DNA of 64,000 bases from Arthrinium phaeospermum (lineage: Eukaryota > Ascomycota > Sordariomycetes > Amphisphaeriales > Apiosporaceae). Below, one piece after another: positions 1 through 12,200 of this stretch. The notes beneath the pieces were generated by a model. The model did not search any database. It was not told where the DNA came from and worked only from the letters and a program-made list of their open reading frames with translations. The stretch is from positions 372,001-436,000 of the forward strand of contig QYRS01000017.1 of the NCBI GenBank assembly GCA_006503535.1, read 5' to 3'. Positions within the stretch are counted from its first letter, which is position 1; every line of letters starts with the position of its first letter. A program made the position numbers and the translations under genes.

Positions 1-600
1 TCGGAAGCGCACCGCAGCCTGCATAAATATGGTGGTGAAACGAGGGTAAGCTGCCGGTCTAGCTCACCTCATTGGCTGGTAATAGGAGTGTAGGGTAACA
101 TTAAAATATACTGTGCATGCATACATCTCGCTACTAATCCTGTCTGACGTCCATTAGGTGAACCCTGAAGTTTGAGCCAATAAGAATGGTCCTACAAACT
201 ACCATGACAAGAATTGACATCTCCCATTTTGAGAGCACGCAAGACCACAGCTGGCTTCGGGCGAAGAAAGCAAAATCGATCATGAGCAATATAAATGGAT
301 GTTATGTCCCGTTGCCACAAGATGGTCTTCCTTCCCTTGTTCCATTCTCACAATCATCACACAACCCCGGCTGAGGACAGAATTCCCCCACGTTAACCCT
401 TTCCTGAGTATACTTACACCACAAGCCATTTCTACGCCGCCAACAGTACGTTGTGTATCTTCTTCAGCGCGTCCAACATGACACACAAGCACTCCTCTAA
501 GACAACGCAAGTCCAATTTCTCTTATGTTAAATGAGACCATACCGCTCGCCCCTTAGCCGTCTGTGTCCCTATGTACTGACCCTACACCCCGTACTCCAG
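1..600. other. Left-edge spacer, no supported gene
   Basis: Only short overlapping open frames on both strands, none with a recognisable motif, signal peptide or splice logic. It could contain 5' exons of the unrecognised gene whose tail is at 601-855, but I cannot identify them. Confidence 0.4.
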
Positions 601-855
601 TCAAGCTGGTGGCTCAAGGAAGCCCCAGAAGACCACCCGCAGCACCGATGCCGCAAGCAACTCGAAGACCAAGGCATGTCATCTCCTTGCTTAGACCCCC
701 TATTGAGATAACACCGGCCTCGACTGACCAATACGTAGGGCAAGAAGGAGGACGATGTCCCCGTCGAGCTCTGGGGTGTTGGTGCATGGTGTGATGACAT
801 GCCTGAGCCCGAAGAGTACAAGAAGCCCAAGAAGACGGCCCACCCCAGACACTGA
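601..855 (+). CDS. Possible 3' exons of an unrecognised gene
   Basis: Two short open stretches in compatible phase can be joined. An upstream segment reads SRKPQKTTRSTDAASNSKTK and ends at 673. A downstream segment from 739 to a TGA at 853-855 includes DVPVELWGVGAWCDDMPEPE. The join would remove 674-738, an intron with a GC donor (GCATGT) and a TAG acceptor. The amino-acid composition (Lys/Pro/Glu-rich, one Trp-rich core) looks more like protein than noise. I found no start codon or upstream exons in positions 1-600 and recognise no family. It may be the tail of a gene beginning to the left, or a remnant. Confidence 0.3.
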
Positions 856-1279
856 TATAAGTCGTTGACCATGGTGTCTGTATCGATCATCATCACGTAC
901 TTCGCTCAGTCGTAGGAAGAGATGTTGGTATGAGGGAAGCACTTAGGCATATGTCATCTTATGTAGGAAGAGTTTCTTGATTCAATCTATGATCTATTGA
1001 TTATCATCAACTATGTTGCTGGTCCAACTCACCCCTTACCATGTTGACCTGAGCAAGACCTATACCATACCATACCATATACCCTTTACATGACCCATCC
1101 GACCATATACACCAAAAACATTGATATGAACACTCTGTGAAACAAAGGATATCTCGGAAAACCCAAACGCAAAAACTCAAGCCCACCTCCAACTCGATAA
1201 CACCGAGCAACAAATGCCCATCATATAGTACAAGCCCCCTGCAACACCCTGGGCACATCCAATTCTATTGGCAGCCCAC

Positions 1280-3151
1280 TCACTTCTTATTCCTCGACTC
1301 CTTCTGCACGGCCTGTACCCTCTCATGACACTTGGCCAAATCGAACTCGACCCGGTGCCAAGCCGTAGCCAAGTTCCCCCGAAGGTTGAAGATGCTCTTG
1401 TAGCACTGCGGCTGCGTGTTGTACGCGTCGTCGGTAGCCTTCACCACAAACGTCGTCTTGGCCTCGTGCTCGTCCCCCTCGTGCTCCAGCGGGACGGCCC
1501 CCTCGTACGTCCACCGCTTCCAGCACCACGCCTTGCTGCCCTTCTCGTGCGCCGAGTCGTCGACGAGTTTGGCCTGGTCCCAGTGCTTGCCGTTGTCGAG
1601 GCTGATGTCGACGCGCTGGATCTCCCGACCGCCGCCCGAGTAGGCGTATCCCTCAATCTGGATCAGGTTGTTGCCGGCGGCGTCCTTGGCCTTCTCTTGC
1701 GGGACGGTCTTCGACTCGGACTCCGGCTTTAAGCGGGTTCGGGTGATGGCGCTGGTGATGGGCATCTCCTGGATCGACTTGTACTTATCCCAATCAAGGT
1801 TCTTGACTTCGTTCGGGCCGAAGCACTTGTAGTCGCGCCTCTGCCAGCTGGTGCTGCTCTCCTCGTCGGAGATGACGATCTTGTTGACCCATTTGACACA
1901 TCTAGCAGCGACAGTTCCAGGGACAATAACCCGGACAGGGAACCCATGGTCACCGGGCAACGGGAGATCGTTCATCTTGAATGCCAGCAGAACATCGCCA
2001 CGAGGGTCCAGGATTGATCGGATAGGGATACTGGCGCCATAGGCTTCCAGACCGGAGAATTGAACGTGCTGCGCATCCTCGGGTGGGTTTTCGAAGGAGA
2101 AACCGGCATCAGCGAGAACATCACGGAGTCGAACTCCTTCCCATTTCGCACAACTGATGGCGCCTGAACCCCACTGCAGCCCGTTCGTCTTGCTGGCATG
2201 CTCCGTCATGTCCTTTCGCCGGTTGCCGGAGCACTGCAGAACCGCGGTAATAGCATGCTGCTTGAACCTGGCCTTCAATTCGCCAACCGTGTAGGTCCGT
2301 ACATCGCCGTCAGGAAGTTCAATAGTAATGCCATGATTGTCGCCCGTCTCGTCCGCCACGACCGGGACCCACATGTGGTTGCGGACATAGAAGACATCGT
2401 TGGGGGTCAGGAAGTGCTCGGCCAGGTCCTGGCCTGCCGTCTCGGCGTTGCAGGGTTTCGACGTTAGCTGCCTGAGCCGCGGGCTTCGCACAGGGTCTGC
2501 CACAAAGGGATCTTCAATGTTGTCCATGCGCGGGCGGCCATTTTCCAGGTCGTCCGGATGCACCTTACCGACGCAGTATTGTTCCAGAATTTCGCGCACA
2601 TAGGGGGTCTTGTGAATGGAGAATATGTCCCAATACGGCTCGATGCTGCCGCCCGCGGCGCGCAAGATGACCTCGCCGCCGGGGTGAGCAGGGATCCAAT
2701 CCGTTATGTTATAGACCTTGTCCTCGTAGATGACCCATGGTCGCGACGACTTGGGACCGTGCTCCTCCTTGATTGTAGACAGTCTGTATCTCGGGACACC
2801 ATCTTCTACCGTAATGTTCGTCGGCTCGTGGGGCGCCGCCTCGGGGATGTCGTCTGGCGAAGAAACCGGACCGCCGGTGACTGGCTGGAAGACGGAGAGG
2901 AGCACAGTGAGCAGTCCGCCGCCTGCAGCCAGAACCGGAAGTGGGCCGATGCGGCGCGAACTCGTCGAAGGTCGTGCAGAAGAAGCCTTTCGTTCGGCAG
3001 ATCGGAAAGCAGAGCGGTAGGTGAAAGTGCGCACCGGAGACGCGACGAATTGGCGCGATTCGGGGGCCAGGAACGATCGCACGGCAGGCGTCGGCCGTCT
3101 CGCGAGCTTCAAGAGCTCCCGCCCGATTTGACGTGGGATCGGGACGGACAT
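1280..3151 (-). CDS. Sulfite oxidase, mitochondrial intermembrane space type
   Basis: Single-exon gene of 623 aa. It oxidises sulfite to sulfate with electrons passing through heme b5 to cytochrome c. The N-terminus is basic and Ser/Arg-rich, followed by a hydrophobic segment at about residues 71-90, which fits a bipartite presequence for the intermembrane space. A cytochrome b5 domain follows, with HPGG at 156-159 and a second candidate heme ligand at His180 (FSIHKTP). The molybdopterin domain contains VLQCSGNRR with the Mo-coordinating Cys307. The C-terminal part matches the Mo-co dimerisation domain (GYAYSGGGREIQRVDIS). There is no FAD/NADH domain, which separates it from nitrate reductase. 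The start is a true ATG at 3151. About 0.4 kb of spacer follows its 3' end. The family assignment is firm. Confidence 0.93.
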   Translation of the reverse strand: MSVPIPRQIGRELLKLARRPTPAVRSFLAPESRQFVASPVRTFTYRSAFRSAERKASSARPSTSSRRIGPLPVLAAGGGLLTVLLSVFQPVTGGPVSSPDDIPEAAPHEPTNITVEDGVPRYRLSTIKEEHGPKSSRPWVIYEDKVYNITDWIPAHPGGEVILRAAGGSIEPYWDIFSIHKTPYVREILEQYCVGKVHPDDLENGRPRMDNIEDPFVADPVRSPRLRQLTSKPCNAETAGQDLAEHFLTPNDVFYVRNHMWVPVVADETGDNHGITIELPDGDVRTYTVGELKARFKQHAITAVLQCSGNRRKDMTEHASKTNGLQWGSGAISCAKWEGVRLRDVLADAGFSFENPPEDAQHVQFSGLEAYGASIPIRSILDPRGDVLLAFKMNDLPLPGDHGFPVRVIVPGTVAARCVKWVNKIVISDEESSTSWQRRDYKCFGPNEVKNLDWDKYKSIQEMPITSAITRTRLKPESESKTVPQEKAKDAAGNNLIQIEGYAYSGGGREIQRVDISLDNGKHWDQAKLVDDSAHEKGSKAWCWKRWTYEGAVPLEHEGDEHEAKTTFVVKATDDAYNTQPQCYKSIFNLRGNLATAWHRVEFDLAKCHERVQAVQKESRNKK

Positions 3152-6109
3152 AATCGAGAGCTAATGTCGGTTCGTTGATCTGAACCCAGATCGGATCTTG
3201 GTAGATTAAGTCAAGACTCCCCTCGGGGCAAGTCCATAGTCGTGAAGAAGGACGACTGGCCGCTCACGAGTGGCAATGGGCAATATTTCTGAGAGGGTCT
3301 TGGTGGTGGATGTCGTCAGCGGGTAACTGCGGCGGGACCCTGTGGAATTTAGCAGCTTCTGCAGAACCCGGCCAATTGGTAGCGGTGTGGGGTACGCTGG
3401 TTGGCTTCGCCTATTGATGGATCATTGACAGAACTTCAGTCAAGTTGTCATCAATCTCTAATTTGCACAGCGGATGTTGTGATACTTGTAGAAGTTGACG
3501 ACAGAGGCGCCTGAAATCGCAACACTTGTTGGTCCTTTTCGGGGAACAGGGGCGTGTAAGTCGGAGAAAATATCGGTCAAGGCGCTGAGTGGCGCGTTGG
3601 GGATTTGTGGAAGTCCTCTGCGCGGCGATAAGAGCTGGTTGCGAGTCCCAGTATTTGGCCCGCAGATGGTGGTCGCAATCCAAAGCACGCAACCAAGCAC
3701 GCAATGCATCAATCAGGTCGAAAGAAGAAGGAGAGAAGGACACAAACCCAGCAGGAGGCGCCCGCCTGCATTTTATTGCCTGTACGGTGCGAGGCACTGC
3801 GACACAATCACGGGATGCCCAAGCCGACGGCAGCCAATTGCCCGTGTCACTTGACGCATGCGCTGGATTGGCACGTTGATAAGGGATAAGGTTCAGCTTT
3901 GTTTTGTTTGCTGGCTTCGTGTTCCTGCATCCTGGGAAGCATGGATCGGTTTTGAATCAATGGCAATTGAAAAAAGCAGGGCCTGAGCCGGTACTTGCCG
4001 ACGATTGCCGGCGCTCAAGCTCGCCTAATCTGGCCTAAGCTCCTTCTGTTGGATGGGCCATTTGCTAATGCGTACCTAAAAAGAATGCGCTTTCGGCCCC
4101 GACCCCGGCTTGGCCAGCAAATCCGCTCGAGCACATGAGATGGTTCTGACACGTTCGGGGACCCCAATGGACCCCCGTTCGCCGTTTTTATTTCCATCTA
4201 GCAGGTCCGATGTGGGAACTTCTGCACCCACCTCGCCGACTTCAAGGGCGCCCGCCGGACTGCCCAACGACCAACGCTCTCATGCCCGCAAGCCTGCCCC
4301 GCAACCAACCGAGTCATGATGTATTCCCCACACATTTCATCCCCCCTTTTATGGAAAGTCGCTCGAGAGCTCGCGACAGCACTTCTCCGGCCGTTTGTCT
4401 CCCAACTCGGCTACGGGGCAGTCAGTTGGTATGCGGATTGACATCTGACCTTTCCATGTTTGCCGAGGACAGCAACCCCAAAGTTCATGGCAACTCAAGG
4501 ACCGGCATTTCAGCGCAGAAGTATGATGCTGCACTAGGCGGGCCGCCCAGTTAGCGTCTCGCGGCTCGCGCAGTGCGTCTAGAGCGTTGGCCCAGCTGCT
4601 GTTTTCTCCGCCGGGCGCTGCCCGAAGCCGCACAAGGATTAGGTCCAAGTCTCGGGGGGCTCCTCCGCTCAGGTTCCGGCACATGTGACATGGCCTCGAA
4701 ATCCTTCCTGCTGGTCGATGCCACGATGGTCTACAAGGAACAAGCAGCGCAAGTGCGCCTAGGAATCTGTGGCCGCCGCGAGGACGGGTCCCAAGTCGTA
4801 CGTGCGGTCGTTCCTCTCAACCGCCGGAATTCCCTCGGTTTTGTCCCGGTAGTTAGAGGATGACATGACCCAGACTAGCTGATCATTGTCGTTGACATAT
4901 CAGGCGGAGCTATGAAGCCCCTATCCTGTTACCATTCCTGGCTCCGGCTCCTGTATTATGACGACCTGAACTATTCATGCCCCATCTCTGCCAGACACCG
5001 AGAAACCGCCTGGGCGAACGAACCATCACGGGTTATCTGCCGCTGCTCTTGATGTCCTGTCTATACAAATGGTGCTCTTCTTTCATCAACTGGCGGCAGG
5101 TTCGAACTATCCTCTTCCTTTCCATTCTCCAAAAGGGGCACCGTCCATGCCATCATAATATTTGTGGCTGCCGGTGCCGTGGTATTTTCATTCCAGTGCG
5201 GGCTTAAGTTCATCCTGGAGATCATCCAACGCGTATCGTATTCCATGGTAGTTGTGGAAGCACTCGAAAGCTTCGAGGGTCGCCCGGTCGTGCTCGCCCT
5301 TGTCGACGTCTTCATCGTCAAAGCTGATCTCTTCCTCGGCACCTTGCGGGGGTCGCCGTGCCGCGCCCGCACAAACACCGCCGGGCCACGATGAGCGACC
5401 CCTGCGATACGAGGGTCTCAGCGTGACGCGGCGTGGCGACTCTGAATAAACGCAAGTGTGTAGTTTCAAAACTTGAGTAGCCCTAGGGTGTTATTCAGGG
5501 GCTCAAGATCATTGGAATATCAAGTTTTATTCATTGAAGGGGGCGAGTTAGGAGTTCCCCAAGAGTTAACAACCTGATCTCCAAAAGACTTGGCTGTATG
5601 GTATTTGTTAGGTCATGGAAAAGTGCCTATTCTCTTGGCATGCAATGTTTACTCACACTATGTATCCCGAAGACTGTCTGACCGAGACATGTCCAGTAAG
5701 AGCAGATGGTCAATATACATAGGCCACCTTAGTACGCAGTCAAATTGGGTATGAGTGCCACTCAAGAGTGATCAGTACAGCGAATTTCTAAGCGATATTA
5801 TCATGAGAATAGGATCGCGAGGCCAATATGTCTCTTGTCTAGTAATGGATGTTGTGGGTAACTAGGATGATTCAAATCTATAGTGTGTGCACCTTGTGTG
5901 ATGGTTAGGCCCTAGATAGATTGTGTATCGCAATCACTATGCTCTGATTTCTTTGTCTGCTATTTTGAAAGATAATTACATAAACACACGACAATGGAAT
6001 GATCTCGAGTAGAATCACGACAGTCATCAAACTTCATGATCCTTGTGACTGGACGGATAAGTAGGTTAAGCAGAAAAGAGGATGAGGATGTAACAAAAAG
6101 GATAGTCAC
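3152..6109. other. 3-kb spacer with no convincing gene
   Basis: This holds the promoter of the minus-strand sulfite oxidase and then only short open frames. The most protein-like is on the minus strand at 5188-5469. Its tail (FDDEDVDKGEHDR, then FHNYHGIRYALDDLQDEL) is charged and of normal composition, but it begins with low-complexity Arg/Pro sequence and has no recognised domain. It could be one exon of a small unannotated gene or a remnant. A plus-strand frame at 4573-4863 is likewise unrecognised. I see no transposase or other mobile-element motif here. Confidence 0.4.
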
Positions 6110-6186
6110 ATCCCATACTAGGATTCGAACCTAGGTCGCGGCGGTGCTTGATTACGCCGTGTCTTTGACCACTAGACCACATCGGA
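6110..6186 (-). tRNA. tRNA-like sequence (Glu/Asp-type body), aberrant anticodon arm
   Basis: Read on the minus strand it starts TCCGATGTGGTCTAGTGGTC and ends with an intact T-arm (CTAGG-TTCGAAT-CCTAG) plus TATGGGA. A GTC/GAC D-stem is present. The acceptor pairs except for a G-G at position 4. The anticodon stem CGGCG/CGCCG encloses 11 nt instead of 7 and lacks U33 and a clear anticodon. The body resembles fungal tRNA-Glu/Asp. It is probably a tRNA pseudogene or tRNA-derived repeat, because two relatives lie within 2 kb. Confidence 0.42.
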
Positions 6187-6391
6187 CTTCGGGTTTCTTT
6201 GAGCTCAATCATGTCGGCGATGTGTCCTATTCAATGTTATAAGGGACTAACAGAAAGGCACACGAGTTCGTGAATACAGCAGCTACGTCAGGAAAGAATT
6301 AGACCAGTTATCTTCAAGCGAAAGACTCACACGAGTGAGAAACAAATGAGGCAAAATGGAGAGACAGAAATCGGGAACCTATATCAGCACA

Positions 6392-6468
6392 TCCCACACT
6401 GGGATTACAATCTAGGCCGTGGTAATGCGGGAGAACTACAGTGTCTTCTTAAGCAAGACCACATGCGA
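6392..6468 (-). repeat. Decayed tRNA-like copy, same family
   Basis: On the minus strand this aligns with the elements at 6110-6186 and 8032-8114. It shares ATGTGGTCT near the 5' end, GACAC before the anticodon arm, and a T-arm in which TTCGAAT has become TTGTAAT. The 3' flank (AGTGTGGGATGTGCTGATAT) also resembles the flank of the 8.0-kb copy, so the repeated unit is longer than the tRNA itself. The mismatches are too many for a working tRNA. Confidence 0.45.
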
Positions 6469-7072
6469 CTTTCTGGACTTGTCAACGGGGACTGATGATG
6501 TCGGCTACTTGCCCTCTTACATCCTACTTGTATCAATGAGGGAACGAACAAGTCTGGGGGTGGAAAGCCCTTGATTAACACCATTGGATACAGCTCAGAG
6601 GTTAAGAGGGCATAGAGAGGAGAACGAGTAAAGGGCAAGATTCACTTACAGAGAAACCCAAAAGAGAGACGGGGTTGTAAAAGAATTTGGTGCCTTTTTC
6701 CCAACCCGGTATCCTGTGGCTACGTGACCCTATCAGCGGCATTCCCTTTTTGGATGTAGATCCTGCCCAAGCCCAGGGGCACTGGCTGAACTGGACCTGA
6801 TGACGGCAGCCATCATGCAGGGGCAACAATGGTGTGGCAGAAGCTTCTAATTGGCCAGGCGTATTCGGGCCTGGCCTGTGCGCAAACGGCACATGAAGCG
6901 AGTTGCAGCTTCCCCACAAATCAATCGCAGCGCCAATCCTTTCTCAGCCCTGGTTCCCAAATTTTTAGTCACGACTCACAAGCACACCAGCAAAATCCAT
7001 ATCCAAACAAGCTTCCCTTACTGGATCGATTTTGACATATCGCGAATTCAACAAAGCAATCAAATCACCACA

Positions 7073-7486
7073 ATGGCGGAAGGTTCCTCATCGAGTCGTG
7101 ACCCCGCGTCCGAGCAGAGCTCTGCAGGTATGAGTTACCCCGCGGCCACCCCACCAAGAACCTGCAACTGACAGACAAACCCAGCTGCCGGGCCATCAAC
7201 AGCAGCAGCAGCAGAACCCGCCAAGACCTGCGCCCAATGCAAGAAGGCCGAGGAGATCTCGGACTCGGAGGAGGGAGAGTCGAACCTCAAGCCCTGCATC
7301 ACGTGCAAGTCCATCCTGTACTGCTCCCGCGACTGCAAAAAGGCGCACTTGAAGCAGCACAAGAAGGTCTGCGCCAAGCTGGCCCAGGAGTACGCCCAGA
7401 CGGCCGACATCAAGATGGCCTCGCGGTCGGCGCCCAAGGCGGACACGCATCGCGGCGGGCTGCAGAAGTGGCAGTTTGACACTTGA
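7073..7486 (+). CDS. Small MYND zinc-finger protein
   Basis: Two exons, 7073-7127 and 7185-7486, joined across a 57-nt GTATGA...CCAG intron, give 118 aa. A low-complexity N-terminus (poly-Ser, then a poly-Ala tract) precedes a MYND finger: CAQCKKAEE, then CITCKSILYCSRDCKKAH and HKKVC. This is the usual C-x2-C ... C-x2-C ... C-x3-C ... H-x3-C ligand series. A short C-terminal tail ends GGLQKWQFDT. MYND fingers usually bind proline-rich peptides of partner proteins. No enzyme domain is attached, so it is likely an adaptor; the partner is unknown. The unspliced frame stops just inside the intron, which supports splicing. Confidence 0.85.
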
Positions 7487-8030
7487 TCGGGGCCTTCATT
7501 TAATCCACATCTGAGCGGCAAGGTTGGCACGGAGATCCGATCTTGAAGATGAGATATCTGTTTCTCGTGCGAAGTTTTTCTTGCTGGTCTGCTGCTCGCG
7601 ACACAATTCCCAAAGAGTCCGTATCTTGTCTGTCTCAGGGACGCTTAACCTTTTCGTTTTGTCTCACAGGAGCCAAAGGATGGCGTGAGCAGGCGCCCAT
7701 TGGAAGAAAGCATGCATAGTCAGATCAGAAAGGGGGATGTTTCAGTTCCGAGTTCCTGAATGTGACAATGGCAATGGCTTCATAGAGGGTAGCTGTGTAG
7801 GCAGGAAACGGACCTCGGGAGCCCCTGATCGACAAATGAGCGGAACGCAATGGACGGGCTGGCTCCTTCGCATAGCCTAGGTTGAGCCGAAGTGAGAGCA
7901 AAAATACAGGTCTGATTCCCTCGATATCGTCATGTCATCCAATAGAGAGAAAACAAAACATGAAAAAAAATGAGATCCAACCTTTGCTTTATTCGGCCTT
8001 CAAGCCACTTCGGCTTGTTGATATAAGCAG
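7487..8030. other. Spacer after the MYND gene
   Basis: 3' flank of the MYND gene. No open frame of note, no RNA gene and no repeat other than the tRNA-like element that begins at 8032. Confidence 0.5.
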
Positions 8031-8031
8031 C

Positions 8032-8114
8032 TCCCACACTAGGATTCGAACCTAGGTCGCGGCGGGTGATTAACATTCTACCAGCCGTGTCATCTACCAC
8101 TAGACCATATGGGA
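8032..8114 (-). tRNA. tRNA-like sequence (Glu/Asp-type body) with expanded anticodon arm
   Basis: On the minus strand the acceptor TCCCATA/TGTGGGA pairs throughout (with T-G wobble). The D-stem is GTC/GAC and the T-arm CTAGG-TTCGAAT-CCTAG is perfect. Between the outer CGGC and GCCG strands lie about 20 nt. These contain a second hairpin-like GGTaGA-ATGTTAA-TCACC in which a GTT (Asn-like) triplet sits in a 7-nt loop. A normal intron at position 37/38 does not restore U33. Its body is nearly identical to the 6.1-kb copy. I favour a tRNA-derived pseudogene, but transcription cannot be excluded. Confidence 0.42.
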
Positions 8115-9209
8115 CTATAAGCCCAGGTTGTCCCGGAGATGTTGGTGATTCAACCTATCGTGTCTCATAAAGCAGTAGCGAGGCAGATGGAATGAGAGAA
8201 GTTTAACAGTGGCTGGGCAGAAAGCAAACAAAAACAAGGGTGCGCCTCGAGAGACATGCTTCCCTGGACTGGTGTTCGTGCCCAGGCTGTAAATTACGAA
8301 AGTGCCGCATCTTGTAGCACAGGACCCCATAGGAAGATAATGTCGCTCTCTCTACCCTTGCCTAATGTCGGCGCTTGATCCTATCAAGCTCTGCGGTGTG
8401 CGCCCTTTTGGCATGTATGGTTGCAAATACATGAGGAACGACAATAGGAGAAACAGGAGAATAGTACTAACAACGAAATGTAAAAAGGGGTTCCGTCCTG
8501 CTGGAACCTATTCCGATGCGAGCACATAAACCAAGACATCAGTATCAAGGAATTCTTTCCTCGCCGCTAGCCCGATGGGAAGGAGCTGTAGACTGCATCA
8601 GCCATATGGCCTCTTTGATTAAAATATTCTCACAAGAAAGCGCATACATATGCATATCCAGTGACTAGCATATATCTATAGATCCGGTTCGTGCCAGTTC
8701 AACCAACACCGAGAGGATTACTCTTGATCTTGGGTCCGAGGCGCACGCCCAACGAAGCAAAAAGGGGCACATAACAGGCTGGAGAGCTATGGACCAGCAA
8801 TAACCCATGTTCCTCTCTTGGACCCACGCACGCATTCCCGCCCCTCTTTCTCGGCATGATAGGCGCAGATGACCAACGTAGAACTATTCTTCCACTCACC
8901 TGTTGTGATATGTTTTTGTTTTCCTTGCCCCCCTCTTCTTGTCCTCGGCTATCATTCATTATCACATCTGGGATTCTCATTGCGGCCTCTCCAAAGATAG
9001 AACCATGCCACTTTACAAGTTGACGTCTGATCCCTGTAAGTCATTTCCTTGTAACCGGGCCCATATTTACCCCTATTCCCCCCACTGCTATCCGATCAGA
9101 CTCTTCTGCGATATCTCCAGAGGGTATGTATAATGACGATATGGTAACAAAAGTCGTACTTGTTCCATAGTAAGTTCGTGAGTGGTTATCTCTTACACGC
9201 CAAGCCCCC
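8115..9209. other. Spacer, no supported gene
   Basis: Contains the 3' flank of the large patatin gene (its stop is at 9210) and flanking sequence of the tRNA-like element. The short open frames show no recognisable motif. Confidence 0.45.
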
Positions 9210-12200
9210 TCACGCCCCAAGCTCCGCCGGCAACGCATGATCCGCCGGCATCTCATGCACCACCCCCGCCGGCGACGACGAAGCATACCCACCCGACGCC
9301 CCCACCACAGGCGGCAGCCACGGCTTCGCCGCCGCCGCCGTCGCCCCGCCGCTATCGGCAACGTTGGGCTGCAGCAGGCCCACCCACTGGCGGTACATGG
9401 CGTACTCCTCGGGCCGCACGTTGTAGTACTGCAGCGAGTAGGCGAGCTGCTCGTCGGGCACCGAAGGGAGGTTGGTGGTTTTGTCCCGGTTCTGGCTGAA
9501 GCTGTGGTCGTTGGCGTTCTGGATCCGGGTCTGGACGTCGCGGTACGTGTCGAGCCACTGCCGCAGGTCCTCCGACAGCTCCGCGGGCTCCACCTTGTCG
9601 TCGTTCTCGCGGGACGGGGACCAGAGGAGGGCCTTGAATGCGTCGCGGACGCCGCCTCGCTTCTTCGGCAGGCTGGAGCTCGACGCGTTGGCTCCGTCGT
9701 CCATAGAAGACGGTGATGGGCTGGTGGTGGTGGAGGCCCTGGGCGGCGGCGTCGCGGTGGGCGGTTGAGGTTGTTCCGTGCTGGCCGCTTCTCCTGCTCC
9801 GTCGTCTCCCAGGCCGGCCTGCCGCTTGGCAAACATGCTCAAGTTGGACAGTTTCTGGACGCGCTTTAGATCCGGAGGCTGCCAGCTCCCTGCTGTCCTC
9901 TTCAGTCGCCTCGAACCGTGCGTGTATCTCGTAGACGGCATCGAGCTCGGGAACACTGCGGGCTTGGCCGAAGTGGGCTGAGCGGCTTCCGTGAAGAGCA
10001 ACTGTGGGAACCCGCTGATGGGGTGCATGGCCGACTCCCCGAAATGCATGACAATCTGCGTCGGCCGCATCTTGTTCTTGAGGTGGAACCGCAGTCTCCC
10101 GAGCTCGAAGACTCCGGTCCGGATCATGTGGTTCATGACACGCTCCGAAACGGGGACGACTTTGAGAGGAGTCATGTCGCCATCCTCGAAGATGACGAAC
10201 TTGGGCTCCTCGTTTTGCTGGCTCGCTCGTTTCAGGAGATGCTTGCCCAGGTTGCTTACGTCTACCGATGGTTGAGGCAGTCGACACTGTATCCTCGCTG
10301 TACATGATCGTCAGCAACGATATTGTTTGTTTAGTGAGTTGTTTTATGTGATACCAACTTACCGTGGACCATCATCTTGCCGTCGCCTTCCGGCTCAGAA
10401 TCGATGGGCAGAAGCTCGAGGTAAAAGCTTGACGCCACCAGCTGCCTCGCAATATCCTGGATGCGCGATTTATCATGCCTCAAAGAGTCTCGAGCTCTTC
10501 GACGGAGCTCGTCCATCTTGTCCTTTTCGTCCAGTGCCGGGATGGTTCCTACATCGGGGTTCAAACGACGGAACCTTGCCGTGGTGAAGGAGGTCGTGGA
10601 GAGAGCCGTGACCATGTTGTCGAAGAACTCGTTCCAAGACCTCTCGCAGTCCAGTGTCTGCTGCATGTTGTTCCTCAGAATGCTGTAAAGTTGTCGACCG
10701 TGGTTGAAGACACCCTTGCGAGCTTCGCTCATGTGCTCGGAGCCGGCTCTGCCCAGATGGGAAGTGCCACCAGTGCCTAGAGAGAGGATCATATCCGGTA
10801 CCTGCACCTCGGGCCAAAGCACCTTCCTTTCCGAGTCTGCAATGCGTATGGGATTGTTGTGCAAGACGGCCCCGTCGATGTACGTCTTGTGTGACAAGTC
10901 GTGGTGGAAGGACTTGAAGTACCGAGGTGCTGCGGTGGTTGCCCGTGCACTAAGTGTGGCGTTAGCTGTAGAAAGATACGTGACCGCGTATCACGGGTGA
11001 AGAGGCATGAACGAGAACTTACGCTTCCCAAATCTTGAGCTCAGTATCGTTGACCTCCGGTCTCTGGAAGTGGTAGTGACTGGATTTATGGGACCCTCTA
11101 GGCTGGTTGTAGTTTGCCAGCAGATAAGTTTTGTTGCCAGCCAGGTTCGTTGCCGTGACCGCCACCTTGAGTGGCAAAGTAGTGCAAGGGAGACGCTGCC
11201 CTCCGAATAGAAGCAAGTCTTCGGTGAACGCAGTCTGCATGGCACTTTCCAGGGTGGTTGTCTGGTACTTGGAGTGGTGATAGTTCTCGATGAAAGAGCC
11301 TATAATCGGTAGAGAGCTTCCGCTTCGGCGGGTAAAGACTTCGTCACAGAGCTTCATGAACTTGTCGATGCACTCGCTGACTCTCCACTGCATCGACCCG
11401 AGCCCAAGGGCCACGAGTCCTCCAGTGCTGCATAGTCGCATTAGCCAGAATCTCGATGTTTCAGAATATGTTTTTACTCACCTCGTGCCTACGACCAGAT
11501 CGAAAAAGCACTGTATGGGTATGCCGCCGAGGGCTATCTCGATTTGCTCAAGCACCTCGAGCTCCACCACACCGCGGATGCCACCACTAGACAACTATTA
11601 GCACACGGACCACAAAACATGCCGAATTCGAGTACATACCCATCCAATGTCAGTATACGGACACCTGCAGAGGCTGACTTGAGGTAGATGGTACACGCTT
11701 CCTCGCGACCCCCATCAATCTCTTCCATAGGACACCCAAAGATCCTGTAGCCGTGAACATTACGCTGGTCGCCATATCCTTGAAGACACTGGGTGCAGAG
11801 GACATGGCCGCACGGAAGGCAATGCTCGGCCTGCCCAAAGAGGCAGCAGAAACAGGCAGTATGGCTTGTGAGGGCGGCGTGGGTATTGCTGCTGGAGCTA
11901 TTGTGAGCAGCACGGCGGAAGAAGCTGCGCATCACCATGGTCTGGTGGATGGTCAATGCCGCGCTCTCCTCCGAGGTTCCGAGTTGGTAGTCCGTGGTCA
12001 GTTGCTGCAGAAGCTGCGTCAGGCACGAGTAGACCTTTTGCCGGAACTCGTGTGCGTTGTTTTCGAAAGAGAACTTGGACTGGTAATCTCCGGTGGCGAA
12101 TACTTTGCCATCCGCCGATTGGTGTCCCTTGGCGGTGTGGCCGAAACGCACATTGACACACCTCACCCCCGTCTTGGGATTGACGAACTCACACGGCCAG

